Shown: in pieces, positions 52,070 to 63,645 of the stretch | Layout: every line of letters starts with the position of its first letter | Numbering within the stretch: the first letter of the stretch is position 1 | From: Scolanthus callimorphus | Taxonomy: Eukaryota > Cnidaria > Anthozoa > Actiniaria > Edwardsiidae | NCBI GenBank assembly: GCA_033964015.1 | Contig: CM066919.1 | Coordinates: 14,115,646-14,179,645, forward strand | Length of the DNA stretch: 64,000 bases | Reading direction: 5' to 3' | Notes under the pieces: generated by a model | Databases searched by the model: none | Seen by the model: the letters and a program-made list of their open reading frames with translations, nothing else | What the model was told of the DNA's origin: nothing | Program-made: the position numbers and the translations under genes

Positions 52070-54366
52070 GGAGGCTGCCTACAATTTTTTCTGCCCTCAA
52101 CGCCCAATCTTTGTATGCCTGCTGTTCACGCTCAAAAACCTGTACCAGTCTGAACTTTCACATGGTTACCCTGGAGGGTTTGAACTTTATTTTAGTGTGC
52201 ATTTTGTTGTGATCGGAGTTGCTATAGCAACGTTATAACCACACCCTTGTTTATAATTAGCAGCCATCGGACGCGTTGCGCGACCTAAACTTTTCAAATG
52301 ACACCCCTCGCACTAATCTCTGAGTAGCTAACATTAATCACAGCAAGTTTGGAGAGCATTCATTGGGCCGATTTTATGTTATTCGAACGGACTTTTTCAG
52401 GCTCCAAAATGTAAAAGTTATTTATGCCGCAAAGATTTCCTTGAAAAAGAATGGCTAATATCTGCGGAATTAAAAGATCCTTGCCGCCCGAATAATCTAC
52501 AAACCCAAGGCAATGTACCAGCCAAATTTCACTTCTTGGAATGCTTCCGATTTTGTTTGGCATGTGTTCAAGCAAACTGCAAAATTTGAGAAATTATATT
52601 ATAAATCTTACGTTTGTTATAAAATTTACACTTTTCGCCTCTGACAAAAATCTCATATGATTTTTTTTTTGATACTTCCGTAAATTAATCTTGAATATAT
52701 ACCAAAAATAACCCTCTAAGTCTCGAGTTCATTGAAGTATTTTAAGGCACCGAGAAAAAATGCTAAACTTCACCACTCTTTCGGTTTGCTCGAGCCGGTT
52801 TTTGTCATTGTACTTTGTTTTCACCTGTTGTAGCTTTCACGTGGTTTTCCCTGTAATCAGTGAAGCGAACTACATTCCAGCGTGTTGTAGTTTTCATGAG
52901 CCATTGACTCAACATTCATCTGACTCGCAAAGCGTAGCAAACAATGTCACGCAATAACAAGCCAACAACATTTATTATGAACGTTAACTTGATAATGTTG
53001 AGCTTTCTAACTCTTTGCATTCTGTTGATTAGAAAAATACTGAATTGTTGTTCGCGTCTTTTCTTGTTTACCTAGTGTTTTTTATCATTTGAGATGTCTG
53101 AGAAAAGTCAGTTATCTGTCAAGTTAAACATTTATATGGCCAGCCTGAACGCTTGCAAATCCAAGCTGTAAGTGTTTTCTATTATCTATTTGTTGGATCT
53201 TATCTCGCGATATTCATTGTCACTAAATGGCTTTTCAGGTAAGTCACAAGCCAACACGTGAAAAGAGAAGGCATTTAGCAACACTAGCAATCAAGGCAAC
53301 TCAAATTATTTTGTCTTCATTCGGCCAAAACAAAAAAAAAGAAAATGGAAGGAGTGCCTGGTATTTTTTGAACGCCCTAGCTGCTATTTTCGTATGCTTA
53401 ACCGGCTTGCAGGAATCTATTTTTCCAGCTCAGAAGCTTACGGGTTATTTTTGGAGGCATTTTGACTGCAACAATCCATGTAATGGTCTGTACCTAAAAG
53501 GTAATAGAATATGCATTATCTTTTGTTGTTGTAGTTAGTTAGTTTGATTCCCATGATGGAATGTAGTCCGCTTCACTGATTACAGGGAAAACCACGTGAA
53601 AGCTACAACAAGTGAAAACAAAGTACAATGGCAAAAACCGGCTCGAGCAAACCGAAAGAGTAGTGAAGTTTAGCATTTTTTCTCGGTGCCTTAAAATACT
53701 TCAATGAACTCGAGACTTAGAGGGTTATTTTTGGTATATATTCAAGAATAATTTACGGAAGTATCAAAAAAAAAATCATATGAGATTTTTGTCAGAGGCG
53801 AAAAGTGTAAATTTTATAACAAACGTAAGATTTATAATATAATTTCTCAAATTTTGCAGTTTGCTTGAACACATGCCAAACAAAATCGGAAGCATTCCAA
53901 GAAGTGAAATTTGGCTGGTACATTGCCTTGGGTTTGTAGATTATTCGGGCGGCAAGGATCTTTTAATTCCGCAGATATTAGCCATTCTTTTTCAAGGAAA
54001 TCTTTGCGGCATAAATAACTTTGACATTTTGGAGCCTGAAAAAGTCCGTTCGAATAACATAAAATCGGCCCAATGAATGCTCTCCAAACTTGCTGTGATT
54101 AATGTTAGCTACTCAGGGATTAGTGCGAGGGGTGTCATTTGAAAAGTTTAGGTCGCGCAACGCGTCTGATGGCTGCTAATTATAAACAAGGGTGTGGTTA
54201 TAACGTTGCTATAGCAACTCCGATCACAACACAATGCACACTACAACAAAGTTCAAACCCTCCAGGGTAACCATGTGAAAGTTCAGACCGGTACAGGTTT
54301 TTGAGCCTGAACAGCAGGCAAACAAAGTTTGGTGGTGGAGAGCAGAAAAAATTGTAGGCAGCCTCC
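52070..54366. mobile_element. TTAA-flanked long-TIR element, copy K2, two 809-bp arms
   Basis: TTAA (52066-52069), GGAGGCTGCCTACAATTTTT ... and its inverse, TTAA (54367-54370). Arms 52070-52878 and 53558-54366 are both 809 bp by coordinates. The 680-bp centre has a plus-strand frame (53227-53538, HKPTREKRRHLATLAIKATQ, then IFVCLTGLQESIF) and an upstream MSEKSQLSVKLNIYMASLNA with GTAAGT after it. These may be relics of an element protein but I do not recognise them. The right end lies 55 bp from the DRC2 exon donor. Same family as K1. Confidence 0.88.
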
Positions 54367-54421
54367 TTAAAAAGGCTGTTGGCCAAAATAGCACTGAGAA
54401 ATAAAATATTTTTTTTTATAC

Positions 54422-54560
54422 CTTATTCTTTATTTCATCTCTCAGGCTCTGAAAATCCTGTTTCGCCTCGTTCTCTTGTTCATTCCACTCTTCCTCCATG
54501 GCAAACATGATGTCCTGGACATCATGCATTTCTCTTTTATGCTGGGAAACAATCTTTTCT
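54422..54560 (-). CDS. DRC2: DRC2 (CCDC65) coiled-coil exon, first of three seen
   Basis: A 139-bp exon: one base completing a codon from the previous exon, then 46 codons, EKIVSQHKREMHDVQDIMFA ... DFQSLRDEIKNK. Acceptor TTTTGTTTCAG|AGAAAAG and donor AATAAG|GTATAA. The match to vertebrate CCDC65 is clear (DQHEKE-HYLQD-FMAMEQ ... EFQSMWDDLKN). The charged heptad pattern indicates coiled coil, the part that lies along DRC1 in the nexin-dynein regulatory complex. The preceding exon must end with two bases of a split codon and lies to the right; I did not find it in the remaining 9.4 kb. Confidence 0.92.
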
Positions 54561-54586
54561 CTGAAACAAAATTGAAGAGTAAAGTC

Positions 54587-54641
54587 TAATAATAATAATA
54601 ACAATAATAACAATAACAACAACAATAACAATAATAATAAT
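54587..54641 (+). repeat. (TAA/CAA)n microsatellite next to a DRC2 acceptor
   Basis: TAATAATAATAACAATAATA ... AACAACAACAATAACAATAA. Lies 27 bp upstream of the exon on the gene strand, where it reads (TTA/TTG)n just before the polypyrimidine tract. Confidence 0.9.
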
Positions 54642-54643
54642 TA

Positions 54644-54830
54644 GCACTTATCTATGCTACTATAATCGGGTTGTTTGCAGAAATGTTTCTGATTGGCTAA
54701 ATCATTCTGTTCGAGAGCAGCACTGAAGTTTTACTTGCACTTATCTATACTATTATAATCGGGTTGTCTGCACAAATGTTTCTGATTGGCTAAATCATTC
54801 TGTTTGAGAGCAGCACTGAAATGGCTTCCC
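54644..54830 (+). repeat. 93-bp tandem duplication
   Basis: GCACTTATCTATGCTACTAT, AATCGGGTTGTTTGCAGAAA, TGTTTCTGATTGGCTAAATC repeated at 54737 with a few changes. Related TTCTGATTGGTCGAGAGCAG occurs near 23709. Confidence 0.85.
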
Positions 54831-54849
54831 TGACCACAGCTTTGGCCCC

Positions 54850-57800
54850 AGTACATAACGAGGATGTGCTTTTCAAAAAGCCAAACATGGATTCTCTATC
54901 TTTCGAATGCGCTAGAATTTAAAAAAACTTTTACTAGACACAAAGTGTAGAAACTAAATTGTTGTCTTGAGCTAAACAATTGCCCACCCGTTTCGAAATA
55001 ACTGAATACGAGGCAGTTTCTTGGAAAAGAAAACCACAGAAGCCTTCGCAAAAAACACAGTAGTACCGCTGAAAAAAATTTAAAAACATAAAGCTCAAAA
55101 GAAATCCCTGCATAAATGTCTACAGCCAACGACGCTCAAGTGTACCCCCTAGAGCGCAATAATGAGTTGATTCTCCATTATTCGACACGGCTGCTCCCGA
55201 GGGGACTTTTAGTTCAAACTCATTATTATTCATACAGCGTATTGATTTGAGCCCACGGACATCATTGGTAGCGGTCTTCCCCCTGGCTCAAGGAAAAAAC
55301 AAAGATGGCGCCCAAGGCACAAACAGCTTCCACGCGTACTACCCATTTGTTTACGGTTCAAACGAAGTGTTTTGGGACTAGGATAACCTTGAAATAGTAG
55401 CAGACTAAAAGATATAATGTCAACTAAATAGGAAGAGACAAAAAACAGCAATCTAATGCGCATTGACCTCAAACCACGCATGAACAATTGGACACACGTA
55501 TTCTATCATATCTAGTGTTTTCGGGCCACAAACAAGGTTATGTCAAGATTACAGCCACGATAGCTTGACTTTGTGATTTTTCTGGGAGATAAGGATCAGC
55601 ACATGCTATTTGAAGGGTCTTCAGCTTCAGCTAGAAGAGGTAGGTTCGATGCTAGGAATTCGTTGCAACCTGTTTTGATTTTTTTTTCGACGAGCGCCAC
55701 AAGTGGTACTAAGCTACACACAAGCTCGTCGAATGATAAGTAAGTACAATGCAATGGTTGAAAGTTTCTCATTATCCAGGTCTCTGGTATCCAGAAGATT
55801 AAAATGAAAGTGCACTTGCACCCTATTAAAAATGTTTGGAGTTTGGAGGATTTTTTAGGGATTCTCTGTTTATTGTTCACAACAGATGTAAGGAAAGATA
55901 CACCTGTTGCAACCCCTGGCACCAGAGAAAACAAACTGCAGCTGTACCTTATTGACTATATGTAGAAATTCATCAGGTTAGCAGGGGAAAGGAATACTTC
56001 GAGCATCTGATCTCCAAAAATTAGATGAGATCAAAATATCAATGTTTATAGAATTTATCTAAACTGCCTTTGCAATCCTGAATTCAGTTTGTTTGCTACA
56101 TTTTCCCTTTCAGAGCCTTTGTTTTCTTCTTCAGGATCCATGCTCTAGACAGAGGAGGCAAAATGTTGCTTCAGGATTTTCTTCAAGGCACCACAACATG
56201 GAGACAATGTGGATTTGTTCATAGTACTTTCTTGAGAAATGACTACCCTCCTTGTTCTCCAATGAACCCTAATGAAAATGGCCATTATTTTCTGAATGAA
56301 TGAAAGGGTATGCATCACCGGCATATGGAACTTTTGTAGAAATGTGTGGTTTGTGAAAGATGTATGGAAATATGAGCGAAGCTTCTTGATGTAACTCTCT
56401 GAAAGGGAAAAGAACACGACAAGCCCTTGTATGTTGACCAATAAGTACATTGTAGGTACAAATTTGGTCATGGTGTTGAAATTCGAGACTCATTTATTCT
56501 TTGACACTCGATGAATGAATACTATGTCTGCCTCATTCTCATCTCATTTATTATAATCCTCGAAGTCATGCGACTGGACCAGATGAAGGAAAAATACAAG
56601 GAGAAATACTGTTTTGACATCATCATTGCTTTCAACTCTATTATTCTGGTTACATCATTTTCATTAGCTACCATAATATACAAATCAGTGATCATGTCCA
56701 AGATCTAATCTTACTAATGTGTCAATACTGTAGGCCATTACAATGGCATAGTTGAACTTAGAGAGGCAAGTTGTGAAAAAAGAAGAATAGTTTGCATGTG
56801 ATTGGATTATTATTGTGTATGTAAGGCCTAGGGCATACGTCGAATTAGGGTCGCATCGATTTTTTTTTTCAAAAGATACCCACGCATTACACTTTCAAAT
56901 ATGTGGGGGGTGGGGCAACAGGAAATTTTCGAACAAGTTATTTCAGCAACTGAATTGTTTACAGGCTCAGTCAAGTGGATATGTTGAAAATTGCAGCTTG
57001 CAAAATGGCACTTAACTAATATGATTTTTCAGAACCCAAATAACGGAATAATATGCGCATCCACTTTTTTTTATAAAATGCTGCCACATGTTGCTATAAT
57101 AACATGTATCTTGGGCAGGAAAACCCCTTGCTAAAAGTACCTTTTTGGGGGGAGGGGGCAGTTCTAGAGTTCAAATGAAGATTACTAGGAGCATGAGTTT
57201 GACATCATGACAATAGAAATTTGACAGGTGCTGTCTTCACACACATGAATAATAGTAAATTTGTTTTCGAAGAGGGGGGAGGGGGTCATGTAAATCATAT
57301 TACTTATTAGAGGGGTGATCATTTAATTTTGACCTGTATTGCCCAATTCCCTCCCCCCCTCCCCCCCCCAAAAAAAAAGCAAAACATAATGAGTGATCCC
57401 TTAGATCATCTAGAGTAGTGAACTTGACACACAGGGCAGCCACATGGTTAAACAAGGCATTTACAACAATGCTTTATCAGCCTAGGGCTTTCTCTTATCC
57501 GTCCGCCACGCCTATTAACGTCCTTGGGACAGGCGTCGTCAGTTTTCATTGCCGTGTATTTGCTGCGCATTTGCCAGAAAACGCGTTCTCTTGTCGAAGA
57601 AAGCTTTCACGAGGAACAGAAACGCTGGTTTGAGTTTCGTTATCATTTTTCGTGGTATAGAGTTGATGCTAGTCGCAAAACAACTCGTCTTTTGTATTCG
57701 ACACAGTCGACTGTTCTCTCGGTCTTATTGACTCCTTGACTTATTTAAGCGATCACCGCACACTACACGTTTTCAATAAGTCCCTCGAGACCTTGTGGCA

Positions 57801-60480
57801 TCTTTACCTCGCATGGTACGATGTTTCAAGGCTAATGCGCAAATGTGGTTTGACAATGAATAACAGAACGTCAGTGAGAAACGTTTTGTTGAATTAATTG
57901 CGTTGTTTAGTTTGAAATTCAAGTATCCGAAATCACGAATTCCTAGCAAGCGCAGACTATGCTCGATGTTTCCGCAAAACATGAAAGAATATCATGCATT
58001 AGGTCTATTAAGCTGGAAAAATCACGTTTTCGCACTATAATTTTTTTAATCCGCGCTTTAAGAAAGTAGCGTGAAACAAAGGTTTCGAACGTTATGTACT
58101 TTGTGGGCTCTCTAAATTTCCTAATTTAAACCTCATTATAAAAATTATATTACGCTTCAACGCCTTGGTGTCCGTAGTTTTTTAAATGTCATTGAAAGCC
58201 GCTTTATTTTCACTAATTTTGCGATACGAATTTATTTTCTTGAACCATATCACTGAAGCTTTTTATCTCTGTACATTTCATTTCTTCCTGTGCTTCTTGC
58301 ATAATATGAAATGAAACAGTTTTGCATAAATTGCGCGCTCCAGTGATCACTAACTAAAAGTCCGCTCAGGGAGCTCTTGAACAGCCGTGATGCAATAATA
58401 CTTTCGGCTTGGGAAAGTTCTACGCATGCGTTAGTAAGCCCACTGGTCATTCCACTCGTCGGAGTGGAGCGTTACGTTTCGGTTTGTCCTATCGATTTCT
58501 CTGGATTATTTCTGCGTAAATGTTGCTGAAAATATTCCTCAACATTATCCTTTTGTCATTCAAAATGCCGGTCGATGCTTAGGATGCTTCAAATAGCGGC
58601 TACATGGTCGAAAAAATACGAGTGTCGTCCTTTTCAGTATGACCAGAGAAGAAGTTCTTCGTAGCAAACGTGGCGGCCATTGTTATGTTATAACGGCACC
58701 ATTGAGAGATTGTTGGTTGACATCGACGTAAACTACAAATATATAAAAGCGAAAAGGTGCGTTAATTTGCTTCATTTATCTTTTTAAACTGCATTTTTGT
58801 CCATTCGGAGTCGGTCATTTGCCGAGACATTTAGTTTTAAATTTGCTCAAATCGTTCACCTAGCAAATTAAACCATGAATGCATAGCTCGTAGATCATGG
58901 TACTAAGGGCTGAACCGGTGATTTAAAAACAGAAATGTATAGTAGAAATGTATCTCTCACGTTACCTCCAAACCAAATTCAGAAAAAATCGCCTTTGCCC
59001 CCAACGTTTGTATCGAATAGCTTTGGGTCAGTTAGCGACGAACAGGTTGTAGTTGGGGAATTAGTGGTTTCAGCTTCCCATGTTTCTGTGATGGCGCAGT
59101 AAATATTATTTTTTAGTTTAACTATGTTGGCAGTCTCTTGACAAACTACGATCGGGGCAATCAGTCATTCGGTGAAACTGTAGATTTACTTCGTATAAGC
59201 ACGTACAATTATATCAACTCTATAAAATTATTCCAGTTGCTGTTCAGAAACCAGTATTTGAACCGGTCTAAATTGTCCATGATTACAAAGCACATATATT
59301 CTAGAATTGGTTCTAAGCGCTAAAAATCCACAGGAAGCCTTTTGTTTATGAGTTTTGTTACCAATGTAGCGGACCTGGTAGACTTTACGAGCCTGGTAAA
59401 TCTCTCCCTCGTTCATTTAGAGAAGAAATTGTTGATCAGTATTATCAGGGATATTCCAAGAAGCACAAAGCCAGTGACTTAATTTATTGGAAAAATAGAC
59501 CTCAACTTCTGGCGGGTTTTTTTTACCATAAAAAAAAAAATACTCCGATTTCCACAAGTGTTGGCACAGATCTTAAGCAACCTCTGTACTACCAAACGGT
59601 GTAATTTTCTAGATATATTAGTCTCGTCTTTTTGAGATATTTCAAATTTACCAAAGGAGGTGTTTTTAGAATAAATGATATAACTTGAAAATTCGACCGT
59701 GAATTGTTTTATTACCAGCTAAAATCGCCATCCGTAGTAACAAGGGTTTACTCAGAGAAATGCCCATGTCAGCTTTTCCCATGCGATTTAAGTTGTAAAC
59801 GATGTTATAATTTTACCTCTAAAAATGTGTAGTGGCGCTTTTATATGGTGTGCAAAGCGCAGATATCAGAAAAATAGGGGAGCTCTTCAAGATTATATCG
59901 GTTTATGTTCACTCTTTCTTATTTAAAAGAGAGAATAAAATCGAGTGCCTACAGAAAGCGATATTTCATAAACGAACGAGAGCAATGTCTTGTCCATAAT
60001 GTGCTATTGTTATAATATTCAAATCGAGCTCGAAATAACTAAATTGCTGGAATTGTTTCGCAAGTCTCTTTCGTGTGAGGTAGAGCACAACCAGCTGAGA
60101 TGACTTACCAAGTTTGGGCTCGTCATTCCAATACTGTATTGAGAAACATTATCTAAAAGAAGTCAGTGTTTCGTCGCTTCAACACAAACGCCAAGAAAAC
60201 CCATATGTTATGAGTTCAGTGCGCTCGCCTCTTTTGGAGTGAACATAAACCGATATGAGGGGGACGCTTGAGCGTCTTTGGCTGCAATGTGCTTTTAATA
60301 TGTCTGTAATAGAGCGGATTTCACATGACTGTCAAGACTTGTTATGTAATTGCGATTGCTTTGCCTTCTCATTGGCTACTCGTTTTTCTCAGCCAATCAA
60401 ATTCTGTAGTAAATTACAATTGTGTAATTACTTAGTAATTGGTTTGGCTTGCAATTGATTGGCTAGTGATTGCTCAATTG
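54850..60480. other. Mostly unassigned; no exon recognised
   Basis: The earlier DRC2 exons were expected here or beyond 64 kb but no splice-bounded coiled-coil frame was found. Noted: an AAAGATGGCGCC site at 55302; overlapping short plus-strand frames at 57418-57739; a 61-codon frame at 59138-59323; and 59590-59672, the inverted empty-site relative of the 39/41 kb flanks. None supports a gene call. Confidence 0.35.
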
Positions 60481-60559
60481 CAATTGTTTTCACGACAATA
60501 GCTGTATTCACACTAGAGTCGGCAGCCACTCGTTGCAAGTAGTTTGCTGGAACACTGGA

Positions 60560-60720
60560 AAAATCGGTCCTTCTCGTAACTATGTAAATAGTTTGTAAAA
60601 TCCGATTTACACAGAATGTACATTTATTTACAGACTATTTACATCGTATGTAAATTAAATTTCATTTCACATTGTGTGTGAATAGTTTGTAAATTTTAAT
60701 TTACACACTGCTGTAAAATG
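60560..60720. repeat. TGTAAAT-rich degenerate repeat
   Basis: TATGTAAATAGTTTGTAAAA, TTTACAGACTATTTACAT and GAATAGTTTGTAAATTTTAA occur direct and inverted within 160 bp, next to the lone MITE end AGCTGTATTCACACTAGAGT (60500). Confidence 0.55.
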
Positions 60721-60936
60721 TTCCCCAACTACGTTATTTCTATGGACTGAAAGAGTCTAAATATAGATATACACACTATGTAGAAAACTTCATCTCACAT
60801 AGTAATTTACGGAGTTTATTGGTACGATCATTGCCATATAATAAACATTGATAATCACAGAGATTGATCTGGATTCTTTAAAGAGGCAAAGGGTTATATA
60901 TGCAAGGAGGGCAAAAAGGACTGAACTAATATCGAA

Positions 60937-61170
60937 ATGGGAAAATATTACGATCAATCAAACGGTCATAATTACGAGCATAAAATTCCAGGTTGTGTAA
61001 CCTTAAGTTCCAGGGTGATCATTTCAAAATTCACTGAAATTCCAGGCTGGGTATCGCAAGCTGGGTTCCGCAAAAGGGATACATTTGTTATAAGAATAAA
61101 CCATGCAGTAAGAAGTAGAGTGTGTATGATTGGAGTTCCGCTTTTAGGCATTGCCTAATGTATAGTGATA
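60937..61170 (+). mobile_element. Helentron-like 3' end H1 (variant)
   Basis: GTGTATGATTGGAGTTCCGC, then the hairpin TTTTAGGCATTGCCTAAT and GTATAGTG. The stem TTAGGCA-T-TGCCTAA keeps pairing. The flanking AATTCCAGG-TGTG and AATTCCAGGCTGGG are repeated upstream at 60990-61055. Faces H2. Confidence 0.55.
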
Positions 61171-61239
61171 TCGAAAGTTTTATACCGGGCTCAAAAGGCT
61201 GTCACGTCAAACCTCTTTGTTTGTGAACAGAGTGTTTAT

Positions 61240-61480
61240 TTATAAATGGCGCGCTGCGGCTTTGTGCCAAAACCTTTGAATGGGATTTGTTGTCCACTCT
61301 GATCTTTTTTGAAAAAACGACTTTTGCCTGAACATTACTGTGTGATTTGTGTGAAAATCGCGTAGGTTTGGACGTCTTTGTTGCTTTCGGCTGCGAGCAA
61401 TTATTAATTTTTTGGTTTCTGTGGAAGACTTATTGATCTTCTCGCTTACGAAAACGCTTGAATTAGATCTTCCGTCCACT
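61240..61480 (+). repeat. Diverged module of the 11-13.8 kb array
   Basis: TTTGGACGTCTTTGTTGCTTTCGGCTGCGAGCAA ... TTTTTTGGTTTCTGTGGAAG matches the array's TTGGAATGTCTATGGTGCTT and TTTAGTTTCTGTGGGA. On the minus strand it again gives TETKK...RSRKQQRRPNL. No ACTAGCTGATG header nearby. Confidence 0.6.
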
Positions 61481-61839
61481 TTATCATAAATATTAAAGCT
61501 AATATTAATATCATATATTAATATAAGCTAATATTGCATTTATCAGGAATTGACTTGGTTAAGGGGGAAATAATCTTCAGGGAGTCAAATTGTTAATATG
61601 ACGATTATAATTTGAGGACATGCTCTCTGGCGTTCCTGTTAAATTTCCGTAAATTCGTGAGAGCCCTCGCATTCGCAGGGAAAGGTACCAGATTTCTTTT
61701 ACTAATGAGCCCCCACTTTGAAAACCGTTCCTCTCATATCCCTGGCTAGAGAATGACTGGCATGCTATTGGAATGTGTCACCACTTCACAGGTTATTTTG
61801 TTGATCAACATGGAAGATTTGTGATTCCCAAATCTCACC

Positions 61840-62611
61840 TTAAAGTGCCACTAGCACCTAATTTGTCACTTGCCTGAAATGCCACCAAATTCGGTACACA
61901 AGTAGAAGACATCATGATCTTTAGCTCTGCGCCATTTTTTTTTTTTGCCAGAAGTTGAAAGGAAAATAGCGTATTTTCACGCCAAAGTTCAAATTAAATG
62001 AGCTGGCCATTTAATATCCCCTATGTATTATCAAAGTGGAAGCAATTTGGTTCATGCCTTCCCAAGATGCCTTTTCTCGTTTGATGACGTCATACCACTT
62101 GACTACGCAGTTGCATCCCCATTGCCACTTAGCATTTCCACCGAAGTTTGTTTGTCTGAGGCTCATCCCTTCCTAAGATATAAACCGTTTCTCGTTTGAT
62201 GGCGTCATCGATTACATCATACCACGTGACCATGCTTTTGTACCCCCCTTGCCATGGGTGGGTTGCCTGTGTGATCTTCGGACGAACGCACAAACCGGAA
62301 GTCCATGACAAAACAGGTCGATGCGACACAGCGGCAAAACGCAGTTGACATGCGCTAAAAATTCACAATGGCCTGTGAAATGAAGACAATTAAAAAATCT
62401 ACATAACAACAGCGAACCATAAATTTTGACTTTAAACCATAATTTTTCGCCTGGGGTGCAAGCCTTAAAGTGCGAGGTGCAAAAGTTCAGAGCAATCTTT
62501 AGCGCATGGCAAATACGTTTTGCCGCGGTGTTGGTCGATGCATATACACTTTTGATTTCTTTCTTCTTCTTCTGCATGTAGCTATGGGGTGCCGCTGGAG
62601 CTCCGCTAAAA
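61840..62611 (-). mobile_element. Helentron-like element G, 5' end and CRE core, minus strand
   Basis: Read on the minus strand: TTTTAGCGGAGCTCCAGCGG, CACCCCATAGCTACATGCAG, AAAAGTGTATATGCATCGAC (as in E). Then at 62270-62030 come two CRE units with GGTCACGTGGTATGATGTAA, CGATGACGCCATCAAACGAG and GGTATGACGTCATCAAACGA. The 3' hairpin was not found, so the element is truncated or its end has decayed. Confidence 0.62.
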
Positions 62612-63586
62612 TTCTTTTTCAAGTTTGAAGGAAATGTGTTTTTTTTCTTGGAAGATTGAAGGAAATTTTTTCAGGTTATAAAGAAATGAAGGTGATATTT
62701 TTACCGTGGATAATAAAGTGGAGATACACATAGGCATTTCGTAGCGCCTAATGTATGGACTGTTTTATTTCTCAAGTTAGTTTGATATATTTTTCGTTTG
62801 CATCAATTCAAACGACATTGTTTTGAACGAGAAAAGAATGATTAACAAACAGAGATGGAGAAACCCGCATGCTAAAATATATCATTTAAACACGTATCTA
62901 TAAATCGTTAAGCCAAAAAAGTGAATTTCATTCAAGTTAATTTTTACCATATTTTTACAAAATCAACGAATTGGGTCAAATTGTTGTTAAGTATTAGATT
63001 AAAGTTAAGTTTATTTCCACTTAAAGTAATTAAAACAATACAGAAAAACAGGCTTAATAGTTCATTTTTTAGCGAATAAGTGCTGAATCAACAAAACTGA
63101 ATATCGAGTTTTTTCTACCTGTATTTTCATTACGCTGCAACCAAATCCAAACCTATTTATAGTGGACAACTTAGAGTGCCTTACCTTACCTACTTGACCG
63201 ACTTTCCACAGACTCAGCACAAAGGCTGGCAAATATATTCACAAAAATGTCGACTTTTATGCAAATTAGGGATTCTGTATCCCGTCAAGTTATCTTGTCT
63301 TGAAAACCTCCGTAAACTATTGCTAGGTAGTAAGTATTGAACCCGATAATATTGTACATTTTTATCGAAAGCCTGCGCGGAGAAAGAAATTGCTGAACAT
63401 TTTTTGACGTTATAACTCGTTACCATGACAACGAAATGACACCTTCCCAACAAAACGTTGTGCAGTGGAAACATCACAGCTACTGAAAATTTGATGTCCT
63501 AATTCTAAAGCCTCTCGAAAATATTACTAGCCAGTAAACCTCAGATGGGTTGTGGCCTCTCCACCCTCCCTTGTACAAACATCACT

Positions 63587-63645
63587 AATATATAGATTTA
63601 GGCAATGCCTAAAAGCGGAACTCCAATCATACACACCCCACGTCT
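63587..63645 (-). mobile_element. Helentron-like 3' end H2
   Basis: Minus strand: GTGTATGATTGGAGTTCCGC, hairpin TTTTAGGCATTGCCTAAA, TCTATATATTAGT. Same variant as H1, opposite orientation, 2.4 kb away. The body would lie to the right; 63652-63678 carries the inverted AAGGTGAGCTCCCTGTG end instead. The rest to 64000 is unassigned. Confidence 0.62.

Larger units (their letters stand above)
18460..54421 (-). other. DRC2: DRC2 intron, ~36 kb, filled with mobile elements
   Basis: Bounded by donor AATAAG|GTATAA (54421-54420) and acceptor GCAG (18461-18460). The flanking exons join in phase 0 with no missing residues relative to the family, so no exon is expected inside. Both strands of most mobile elements listed from 19 to 54 kb would therefore be carried in the primary DRC2 transcript. 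Confidence 0.82.

Noticed and set aside
56511..56708. 65-codon hydrophobic frame (membrane-protein-like)
   Set aside because: AT-rich sequence readily yields hydrophobic codons. No conserved motif, promoter or splice support.
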